The translations under genes were made by a program, and so were the position numbers. Shown piece by piece: positions 55,042-64,000 of a stretch of DNA of 64,000 nt. Source of the stretch: Parastagonospora avenae f. sp. tritici 18332-5 (Eukaryota > Ascomycota > Dothideomycetes > Pleosporales > Phaeosphaeriaceae); the NCBI GenBank assembly GCA_022559985.1, contig JAFJTR010000121.1:1-64000 (forward strand), read 5' to 3'. Numbering within the stretch: position 1 is the first letter of the stretch; every line of letters starts with the position of its first letter. Under the pieces are notes generated by a model. It was given only the letters and a program-made list of their open reading frames with translations. It did not search any database and was not told the origin of the DNA.

Positions 55042-56512
55042 GCTGTGGCGTGGTGATCAGCTCGGTGGGTGTGGAGAGGTGATTGGGGTTAGTAGTCGCG
55101 GTAGAATCTTGCTGCGACTGGTAGACGATGTTGGAGTGGGTGTTGGAGGGGGTGGGTGACGAGCCCAAGAGGAAAAACAGAGGGGGGAATACTCACGTAG
55201 CAAACTGTCATTCACAGAGTGGCTACAATAGGCGTGGCGTGGTACAATAGAAGGCGGGCGCGGTGGGTGCCTCCAATGCAGCCTGCTCTCCCAACGATGC
55301 GGTGTATGGCGGGGTGGGCGTATGTGAAGTGCGCTCGCTGGTTGTTATTGTCGTGATGGGCGGAAAAGAAGAAAAACACTCTTAGTGTTCTGGAGCGGTG
55401 AGGGAGATGCGCGTGGTGACGAAGAGTTGTGAGAGTGAGCAGCAGCGCGAGGTCGGGCTGCAGTGAATCGGGGGAGGATCTCCCAAAGCGAACGGATGCC
55501 GCTGCCAATCGGAGTCGCAAATGTGTCAAATCTGAGTGACTCGAGTGTGACTCCTACTGGCACTTCACCACAGACGTCTTTTCCCTCGAGTAGAATGTAC
55601 TCGTAGCAAAAAACGGCGGGAAAGGCGTGAACGTCGGGTTTTGCGTGGTTGGAGAGGTGGACTTTGGTGGTGGAGCCAGGGTTAGTGGTGGAGAGTCCCC
55701 GAGCAGCGCGCTAGTAGAGACAGCCAGATGTCAGCATGCACGTGAGACAGACTTGGAAGACGTTCGAAAAGCGCGCCGACTTTCAGCATCCAATCGCCGC
55801 GCTGTCACCCGGTCGTTGGCCACGCAAACGGTGAAAAGCGGAACAACTGTGGAATGTTTGCCGTGCAGTCGTGCAGCTCACACAGACATGTACAGATCTG
55901 CGCACCATGTTTCATGGGCGAGTAGGCGCGCGCACGGCAAATCGAACCTCTTGTGTGCGGCCCGGCTTGGGCGCCCGCTTCCTCGGCGCTGCACAGCGTT
56001 GCCACAAGGTTGCCGCCAACCATCCGAGTGTTTCAGACATCCAACAGATGGACCTCTGAAACCCTTCTGGGTTGCACCAGGAACCTTCCATAATCGCCAC
56101 AGCTGCCCCAGAGGGAAGGCGCGCCGTTAGCACTATATCTGAAGTATTAAAGTAAGCATGGTGGCTTCAAGAGGGACACATGATGTCACTTGTGCATCAA
56201 AATGTATGGTCGAGCTCCAAGAGCAATTTCGTCTCCATGTGCATCCACAATAAATCATTTTGACCCTTCGCAGTAGCACCTCCGCTGCCGTTACCACGCA
56301 GCATGTCAAATGCTGAGACACAGCAGTCACGCTTATGACGCGCTGTTTCGCCTGCCGTCGAGCTTTGCGCTGATGCTTTACAAGAGGCCGAATGTTTCGC
56401 TCTCGAAACATTTATAGCCACCGGAACTTACCATCGCACAGGCGACTGCCGATATTGACGTCGACGACTGACGAGCGGACTCCAAACTGTCTCCGTGTTG
56501 AGGCTCTTCCTT
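55042..56512. promoter_or_regulatory. Upstream region of CLA4 and 3' flank of the antiporter gene
   Basis: About 1.47 kb between the CLA4 start and the stop of the next minus-strand gene. It should hold the CLA4 promoter and a long leader; a leader intron is possible but not demonstrated. No protein is recognisable. Confidence 0.5.
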
Positions 56513-58517
56513 CTATTCCACTCCCCAAACACCAAGCACGTCCCGTCCCGTGCCCTCTTGCTGTTGATTTTTCCGCTTCTGTAACTTCTTGACTCGACGA
56601 ACGGATAGACCAACACCCAGGGGGCCAATGATGGTGCAAAGTACGATCGCCCAGGTGACTACCAAAAACATATCGGACGGCACATTCGACGCTTCTCCTG
56701 GTGACGAGAAGACGCCTTTCGACTCGGCGACGCCAGAGATGAGAAACCCGATCTCGCCGCGTGCGCACATGGCGAGAGCGAGGATAAGAGGCGGGTGTAG
56801 AGAGAAAGGCTTCGGTGGGTTAGGAGAGCTGCGTCGGTTCGACATGTTTTGCAAAGTTGCTCCAGGTGTAGTAGCAGCAGTATTTTGGGCGCCTTCCTGG
56901 GTCGATGGAGTCGCTTGCCCGCTCTTGCCCCATAAGTGAGGCACTGAAGGAAGCCGCAACTTTGATAGCAAGCTTTTCGCAGCGCCTTTGCTTGGCTCCG
57001 CAGTCCAGGTGAATCTGACGAGCCAAAGTCCGCAGACCAATTTCGCGAAGGTCATCAGAACTGCATAGACTATGCCTCGCCAAACGATGGATGCATCGAA
57101 CATCTTCGTGATCGGTATGGAGAAGCCGATCGAAGCAAAAAAGAGAGGTTGAAGTATTTTGGACACAGCAGGATGGCAATAATGCTCGTAGATGGAAGTT
57201 CCGCAGATGGCATCTCGAGCATGGTCATATTGTCTGTCGGAAGATTTTGCAGCTTCAGTCGGTTCTTCTTTCCTGGCAGGCTCTCTTGTTACTTCCTTTG
57301 AAGTTGTCTCAGGTGTGTTGGCTGAGAGCTGTCCTGATGGTGTTGTTGGAACGTTGACTATAGTCTCTCCCGTCTTTGCTTTGGGCACCTGCGACACTTT
57401 CTTCTCAGCGACGGTATGGGCCACTTCACTATCCCACCAGCTGATACTAGCTCCTGCAATGTAGGCAGCGAAGAGGTTTGAGGTTCCAGCATATGTGGCC
57501 CCGGTGACAAGAACAACTAGGATCAGTGTATGAATAACGAAAGCGGTGGCTGTTTTCTGTAGGACATGATTCAGCCACGATGCTGGGTGAGATTCTCGAT
57601 GTCGGTTGAGCCACAAGGTGATAGTCTTCGCACCAAACAGACACACCAAAGGAACCACCACTGCGAATGCGACTGAGACGAGGACAGGCCGCACGACCGT
57701 GATCCAACTGAAGTTGTCGCCGCCAAGATTCGATATAACCTGCACCATGACGAGACCGACGACATCGTCTAGCATGGCTGCACTGGTCAGCACAACGCCA
57801 AGCCGCGATGCAGCCAGCCCACTAGAGTTGAGGACTGTGAAGGTCGTGCCCAAGCTGGTCGAACACAGTGCAGCTCCTGCTGCAAAGGCCTGAACAGGAG
57901 TCGCATCAAGGAACCCCAAAAGCGTGTATGAGAGCCCGATGGGAACAGCTATGCCAGTGAAAGCAACGCCCAAGGAGAGTAGGAGGTTGGCCTTCAAAGA
58001 CTGAAACGAAGTGTGTAGGCCGCCTGTAGTCTGTTAGTCAGAAGCGCTAGCAACAATGGCATTGATCAGTCAATATGCTGACCGAACACCTTGAAGTTGC
58101 TTTATCCCACCGATATACTCATGCTACTTTAAGTTATAGACGCAACCTGAAGAGGCTAGGGCCAACTATTGCGGCACCTGCAAGGTGCCGTCCAATTGGT
58201 TATGACGTCATCACTTGCCTATTCGAGATGGGATATGTAGCGAGAGGGGAGTGCAAACCTTCATATACTAGCAATATCAAGCCCAGATAACCCAATTGCA
58301 CAATCGTCTCCTCAACACTTGTCGTCAACCATTTTGCGCCAGGAGTGCCCCAGGCAATGCCAATCAGAACTTGGCCCAGCAAGCCGCAGTATAAAAGCTT
58401 GTCGAGCGCGGCATTGACGACGTTGAGGAGCAGTAAGAGTGACGTCTGGACGAGAATGGTGACGATGTCTGGCTCATGATATGGCAGAGATGAGCCGTTG
58501 GACGAGTCTCCAGCCAT
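56513..58517 (-). CDS. CPA2-type sodium or potassium/proton antiporter
   Basis: Exons 58259-58517 and 56513-58023 give 589 residues; the 235-bp intron (GTTTGC...GACTAAC...CTACAG) joins LGLILLVYEG to GLHTSFQSLKANLLLSLG. The N-terminus has membrane helices beginning VTILVQTSLLLLLNVVNAAL. The antiporter core contains AAMLDDVVGLVMVQV with the paired Asp172-Asp173 expected for ion and proton exchange. Two cytosolic stretches rich in Ser, Thr and Pro interrupt the later helices (about 285-345 and 425-490). The motif ARGEIGFLISGVAES near the end is typical of the Na+/H+ exchanger domain. Its location (vacuole, endosome or plasma membrane) cannot be told. The intron is long for this region; I saw no extra exon in it. 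Confidence 0.9.
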
Positions 58518-58926
58518 AATGCAGAAAGCGCGTGTGAGCTACCAAAGCGTGGTTGCTCGCCCAAAGCTCGTGCGTCACAGGGAAAAAGGCTAGAAAGGGA
58601 AAGCGCAGACGCGGAAATGCGCTGCAGGGTGTTTTGGAAATGAATATCTGATGTCTCAACTGTCAATGGTGAAGGGTCTGATATTGGTGTAGAAGTTTGG
58701 GCCAACGAGGGCCTGACAGGGCGACAGGGCTACGCAAGCCTCGATCCAGGGGTCCCCGCAACCGAGTCGGGCGCCCGCAAGTCCAACCGGCAACCACGCA
58801 TCCATTGTTTGGGTCACGGAAACACCACCGCCAGCAACCACCAAGAAGCATTCCATATCTACCCGCCTATTCCTACTCGCACGCCTACATACCTTTGTGC
58901 GACGCTGATGCCCGCAACCTGAGAAT
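58518..58926. promoter_or_regulatory. Bidirectional promoter antiporter / alpha-actinin
   Basis: 409 bp between divergent start codons, with no protein seen. It must serve both genes. Confidence 0.6.
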
Positions 58927-61052
58927 ATGGCGCCGCTAGAGCAGCAATGGGTCAAGGTCCAGCAGAAAACATTCACCAAATGGTGCGCCTCCCGCTCTTC
59001 TCTAACGCAAACTGTATCTGACATGACACGTGCAGGCTGAACAGCAAGATCAAAGTGCGGAACGTCGAGATCAACGACCTGATTACTGACCTGTCCGACG
59101 GCGTGTGTGCCCCTCCCGGTCTCAGAAGCGGCCCCTGTCCGCATATCATAGCCCACTAACGGTCCCCAGATTCACCTCATACACCTCCTCGAGATCCTGA
59201 GTAACGAGTCCCTCGGCCGCTATGCCTCCCGCCCGAAACTGCGCGTGCAGAAGTTCGAAAATGTCAACAAGTCGCTGGACTACATCAAGAGTCGGGGCAT
59301 CCAGATGACCAACATTGGTGCCGAGGACGTGGTAGACGGCAACAGCAAGATTATTCTGGGGCTGATATGGACTCTGATTCTGCGATTCACCATCAGTGAC
59401 ATCAATGAGGAGGGTCTGAGCGCCAAGGAGGGTCTCTTGCTGTGGTGTCAGCGAAAGACAGCATGCTACGACGAGGTCGAGGTGCGGGACTTCTCTTCAA
59501 GTTGGAACGACGGACTAGCATTGTGCGTATTTGTGGCTCTCCGGAAGTTGTGGAGCTAATTTGTCACATAGCTGCGCTCTTCTCGACATCCACCGCCCCG
59601 ACCTGATAGATTACGACAGCCTCGACAAGAGCGACCACCGCGGCAACATGCAGATGGCCTTCGACATTGCCGCAAAAGAGATTGGCATCCCTGACCTTCT
59701 CGATGTGGAAGACGTGTGCGATGTCGCCAAGCCCGATGAGCGGTCACTGATGACCTACATCGCCTACTGGTTCCACGCCTTCTCGCAAATGGAGCGTGTT
59801 GAGAATGCAGGACGTCGTGTAGAAAAGTTCGTACAAAACATGCAAGGAGCATGGCAAATGCAGAATGACTTCGAAAGGCGGATGCGCGAACTGCTCGGAC
59901 ACATTGCAAAGCAACGGATTCAGTGGGAGGAAGCCACCTTCGACGGCACCTATAATGACGCTAGGAGTCAGTCAGCAGATTTCACGGCCTGGAAGCGCAA
60001 GAGCAAGCGGACGTGGATCGCAGAAAAGTCGGACCTTGTAGGGCTCTTGGGTAACATTAGGACAAAGCTAGCAACATACCGGCTGCGGCCATATGATCCT
60101 CCTGCAGATTTGAGCCTGGAAGCACTAGACGCGGCATGGGCGGGCCTCATGAAAGCAGAACGGGAGCGCTCACAAATCATCAACGAGACGATACGAGACA
60201 TCAAGAACGCGCTGCGAAAGTCATTTGCTGACAAAGCCAATGACTTTGCGCTTGCTCTCAACACCTTAGGCACGTCAATATCGGCTCTAGAGGGTGACGT
60301 TGAGGATCAATTAGCCCACACCAAGGAGATTAGCAAGTCTCTGGCGCCACTGGACGAATACCTAAACCTCATTGCGTCAATAGACGAGCAATGCGCAGAG
60401 GCCAACATCGAGGAAAACGACTTCACAACATACACATACGACGAGCTAGAGTATGAGCTGAGCCTGGTGCGTAATTCAGTCTCCAAGAAACTCGCCTTCC
60501 TCGACAATCAGATGGTTGCACGAAACATGACCAATCTCACACCTATACAACTGGAAGAGTTCGAATCAGTCTTCCGACATTTCGATCGTGATGTGTCAAA
60601 TTCATTGCACGAGCTAGAATTCTCTGCAGCACTGGCCAGTTTGGGTCTGGTGTACGACGAAGAAGAGATGCACACCAGATTTCGGGAGACAAGCGGCGGC
60701 CGCGAATACGTTACTTTTGAACAGTTTATCCGCTTCATGGTCGACGAAACAGAAGACCAGAACACCGCAGAGCAGGTCTTTGAGTCATTCAAGGAGGTCG
60801 CTGATGGCAAGGTAAGCTTCACACTGACACCATGCCGACCATGTACTGACACCACTCCAGCCATACGTCACAGAACTCGACCTCCGCCACTCTCTCGTCC
60901 CCGACGAAGTTATCGACGATCTACTCTCCACCATGCCCGAACACAAAGGCCCAGACATGCAAGAAGACCGCGACATCCCCAAATTCGACTACATCACCTA
61001 CATGGAGCGATACATGGGCGGCGATCGAAACGGCCAAGTCAATGGTGGATAG
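58927..61052 (+). CDS. AIN1: Alpha-actinin (AIN1), actin crosslinker
   Basis: Alpha-actinin bundles actin at the contractile ring. Five exons, 58927-58982, 59036-59102, 59170-59522, 59572-60811 and 60861-61052, give 635 residues. The start MAPLEQQWVKVQQKTFTKWL leads into two calponin-homology domains (about 1-245) with LNSKIKVRN, SDGIHLIHLLEIL, KFENVNKSLDYI, ILGLIWTLILRF and SSWNDGLAFCALLDIHRPDL. Spectrin-like helices follow (about 245-510), then the EF-hand region (about 515-635) with FRHFDRDVSNSLHELEF. The first EF loop keeps Asp1, Asp3 and Glu12 but lacks the usual Gly at position 6, so calcium binding may be weak. All introns are 49-67 bp. The length matches fungal proteins, shorter than animal ones. 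Confidence 0.95.
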
Positions 61053-61431
61053 TATCCTTGGTTCCGAACGCAGCTTTTAACACCAGCACTTATCTAAAGC
61101 TTTGGGTGTCGTAATGAGAGACAAGTGAGTATAGCATTTATCAGGTGACTTTGCGTTCATTGTGGGTTTGCATAGCGCCATGTTTGGCGTTGCCTTGTCT
61201 TGTGGCTTGGGTTTGGGATGGATGTTGGATACCATGCAGATAGATTGTCTTCAATAGTCATACCCCATTTTCTGTCGGAATAGAACTTTTTTAATGGTCA
61301 GGGAAGGCGAATGCACTCAGCCTGACCCCGCCCTCGCTCTTAGCCAAGCCGGTCGCCAAGAGGCGTCTAATCTGCGCATGTGCTGGCAGCTCTAAACAAC
61401 TTCGCCTCATTCTCACGACAATAGCCATGGC
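61053..61431. other. Intergenic region alpha-actinin to HET gene
   Basis: About 0.38 kb between two plus-strand genes: 3' flank and promoter. No gene is seen. Confidence 0.55.
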
Positions 61432-63469
61432 ATGGCAGCATCTCGGTCAAGACCACCGCGATGCACAATTTGTGGAGATTTACGTCTCAAAGATGGCGCG
61501 CGCCTCAAATGTGATCTCGAGGAGCTCACCGTTTCCGCCCAGCAGGCTTGCCAGGGCTGCAAAATCCTGCTCTTCGCTATTGAGCCATACACCACACAAG
61601 TCACGACACATGAAGACCAGCTACTCCATGTAGAAGTATGTAAGGACTCAACCGGTCCCAACAAAGGCGCGATCATCTGCACCCTGCTCCGTTATGCAAG
61701 AGAAACCGGCCCGGACGCCACTGAGACAGTGATACAAACAGCGGAGATATGTACAACCAAAAGTGAGTCCCTGATGTTCTGCACCAAAGACTTTACATCT
61801 GCATCGAGAGGAGTAACGGTAGTGTGCAGGATGCCCTTACCCGTCCATCAGCCGAAAGAGCACGATCAGCGGGGATACTGGATCAAATGAGGCTGTTTCA
61901 AAGCTCCAAAAATGGCTACAGACGTGCACGGAGCAGCACTCCAAGTGCCGTAAAACGATGAGCATGAGGTCTCGAAGACTACCCGCTCGATTGATTGAGA
62001 TTAGCCATGACCCGGGGCATGAGGATCGATTGCGGGCAAAACTAGTCACGCCCGTCTTCCAGGCCGGGCTTCTATACGTATGCCTTAGCCATCGCTGGGG
62101 CGATCTGGCATTTCTGCAACTTCGCAGAGATAATATGATTCGATTCTTCCAAGAGATACCGTGGACCGAACTTCCTCAGACTTTCCAGGAGGCGATGTGG
62201 GTGACGTTTCGTCTGAACTTGCGATTCATCTGGGTCGACTCCCTGTGTATCTGTCAGGACGACACTGAAGATTGGAGACGCGAAGGCAGCAGAATGGACA
62301 CAATATACTCTGACGCACACCTGACCCTGGCAGCCTCGGTTTCCGGGTCAGCGAATCAGGGCTTGTTCGTAAACTCTCCCTTGAAGACTTCTCGCGTACT
62401 TCAATGGCAACATCGATTCCAAGCATATGACATTCACGCTCGAGCGCCTTTCCGACACGAGCAACTTGATGCTCTTGGCATGCCCCTTCTTGAGCGAGCC
62501 TGGGTCTTCCAAGAGCGACTACTGTCAACTCGTATTGCTCATTTTACCTCCACAGAGCTGCTATGGGAATGCTTCGAGGAAAGTACATGCGAGTGTTCGG
62601 CGCTGCCAGAGTTTGTCACAGACAGCCGACGCAAGGACAAGCAAGTGCTCGAAGATGACATGTTTGCCAAAGCAACCTGGCACGATTTGGTACAAGAATA
62701 CAGCACGAAGCAGCTCACATATGCAAAGGATATCTTTCCGGCACTACAGGGACTCGTGCGTCGTATTCATTGTTCTCGCGATGACGAGTATTATGCGGGC
62801 CTATGGCGCAATACCATCCACCAAGATTTACTCTGGTGCACGATCGACTACACACGCACAGGACGACCAAAACAATGGAGAGCACCAAGCTGGTCCTGGG
62901 CGTCCGTTGTAGGCGGGGTCTCATGGCCAGCCCGACGACGACAAGAGTGGCATGCTGACACCTTGATCAAGTGGATCGATACCGTGCCCATTGGTGAAAA
63001 TGAATTCGGCGAACTTGGTGGCGGCTCTTTACTCCTCAGTGGTTATTGTGCGCAAGCATCACTTCTCCATCACACGCATGTGGACACCCAGGGAGTTTCG
63101 TCCCATGTCTTTAGCTTGTCGCTTGGAGATGACCACGAGCGAGAAGCTAGGTCTCTAGTTTGCCAGCTTGACTGCAACATCACCCTCCCAGAACACCAAC
63201 CTCTCAAGCCGACCGATGTCCTGACATCCCAGAAAAGCTCGGCTCGGCTCGGATGCAGTGCGGCGTGCCGTCACGAGAATAGTAGTGCTCCCGTGCCGAG
63301 CTACGAGAACGTGCTTGTGATGAGAATCACTCGAGACATCTGTTTAGCCTTCAAGTATGTTTGGGGAAGCAGGAAAGACTTCAAGCGCTTTGCGATCGCG
63401 TTCGCGGATGCGCGTGATGGACATGCTCGATATTTCGACGCACACGTGAGAGATGTCTTGGTGGTGTGA
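61432..63469 (+). CDS. HET-domain protein, intact
   Basis: HET domains (PF06985) mediate programmed cell death in fungal vegetative incompatibility; the partner here is unknown. Exons 61432-61762 and 61830-63469 (67-bp intron, GTGAGT...GTGCAG) give 656 residues. The start MAASRSRPPRCTICGDLRLK has a CxxC pair and a second cysteine pair (CQGC). A typical pre-HET helix follows the splice (NEAVSKLQKWLQTCTEQHSK). The HET domain (about 193-345) has YVCLSHRWGD, LRFIWVDSLCICQDD, DWRREGSRMDTIYSDAHLTLAAS and then RAWVFQERLLSTRI. The C-terminal 250 residues have WRAPSWSWASV, usual for the family. All blocks interrupted by stops in the 45-47 kb pseudogene are intact here. Confidence 0.92.
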
Positions 63470-63534
63470 TTGAGGATCTTACTCCCTGCTCAAACATCGG
63501 GTTGCGAGACGATGATGAAGGCTCGGAGTCATTG

Positions 63535-64000
63535 TCACATCGCCAACCCATCATGCGCATCCCTATCGACCTCATGGAAAGGTAGGCGCTGCGCATCGTT
63601 CGCCAGCTGAACGATTGTCTGACCAACAGCCTGTCGATAAGTCCTCTCGTTCGACCACACAAGGTTTTTGGTGTTACTATTTCGTCTAACTCGACACGTA
63701 CTAAGCATCTTGGCCGCGAGCGGAGCAAGTAACGATGATGGATATGCCATCCAATAAGTGAAACGTCTGACGCGTCGGACATGGCGAAGACCCGCCACCG
63801 CGTCTTTATAGTCTTCGGTGCTGAGATGAGCTTGGAGGAGCCACTGACCCATCATATCAGCATGGTCTAGCACAACTGGGCAACAATACTGACTGACCTC
63901 GAGGACAATGTATCCCATGCCCAAACCCATGGCTACGCACGTCATCGCCGTCCCTTGGATCCAGTAGTTTTCTACGAGTGAACCGTTGGCGACATCGAAT
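63535..64000 (-). CDS. Partial hypothetical gene cut by the right edge
   Basis: A minus-strand frame is open from the window edge to the stop at 63535, so only the C-terminal part, at least 154 residues, is seen. There is an internal ATG at 63945, but codons upstream (NGSLVENYWIQGTAMTCVAM) are open to the edge, so the true start lies outside. The visible part begins with a hydrophobic segment (MGLGMGYIVLEVSQYCCPVV) and continues hydrophilic with no recognised motif. It converges on the HET gene, with 65 bp between the two stops. Confidence 0.5.
   Translation of the reverse strand, partial: FDVANGSLVENYWIQGTAMTCVAMGLGMGYIVLEVSQYCCPVVLDHADMMGQWLLQAHLSTEDYKDAVAGLRHVRRVRRFTYWMAYPSSLLAPLAAKMLSTCRVRRNSNTKNLVWSNERTYRQAVGQTIVQLANDAQRLPFHEVDRDAHDGLAM

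Noticed and set aside
55942..55962. Minus-strand B-box-like GGTTCGATTTG
   Set aside because: The flanking stem does not pair and no A-box or acceptor stem is present.
1..64000. CRISPR arrays, rRNA genes, transposons, biosynthetic gene cluster
   Set aside because: No regularly spaced repeats, rRNA sequence, transposase or reverse transcriptase motifs, or PKS/NRPS core enzymes were seen.

Overview
The window is nuclear DNA of a filamentous ascomycete (Pezizomycotina; the families present suggest Dothideomycetes, which is an inference). The evidence is eukaryotic: genes carry short introns of about 48-100 bp with GTRNGT donors, CTAAC/CTGAC-type branch points and CAG/TAG acceptors. Housekeeping proteins are fungal (INO80, BRX1, KNR4/SMI1, CLA4, TOM7, alpha-actinin), and there are expanded fungal-specific families (HET, DUF7580, F-box-like, patatin-like). 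I saw no bacterial operons, CRISPR arrays, rRNA or tRNA genes, or transposons. Gene models were built by hand from splice signals, frame continuity and family resemblance. Wherever exon lengths are given, their sum is a multiple of three.

Layout. 1-11 kb: INO80 (minus), BRX1 (plus), an F-box-like protein (minus) and an F-box protein (plus). 11-21 kb: a head-to-head pair, made of a giant protein of about 2,387 residues (fungal N-terminal helical module, zinc-finger region, two macrodomains, PH-like repeats, three winged-helix-like repeats) and a DUF7580 protein. 22-38.4 kb: a dense housekeeping block with KNR4, a catalytically odd SDR, a WDR70-like protein, mitochondrial SSB (RIM1), MTO1, an RBR ubiquitin ligase, ribosomal eL28, a UPF0357/DUF2015 protein, SF3b4/HSH49 and the tiny TOM7. 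39-49 kb: an accessory stretch with a helical-domain protein, a patatin-like phospholipase, a HET pseudogene with five in-frame stops, and a frameshifted F-box relic whose intact paralog lies 1 kb away. 50-64 kb: an MFS transporter, the PAK kinase CLA4, a CPA2-type cation/proton antiporter, alpha-actinin, an intact HET protein and a gene cut by the right edge.

The genes form no single pathway. Two themes stand out. Several housekeeping genes share compact bidirectional promoters (eL28/DUF2015, SF3b4/TOM7, antiporter/alpha-actinin). Several other genes encode domain types found in fungal self/non-self recognition and stress surveillance (HET, DUF7580, patatin, macrodomain fusion). The best candidate for something undescribed is the macrodomain/winged-helix giant with its divergent DUF7580 neighbour.
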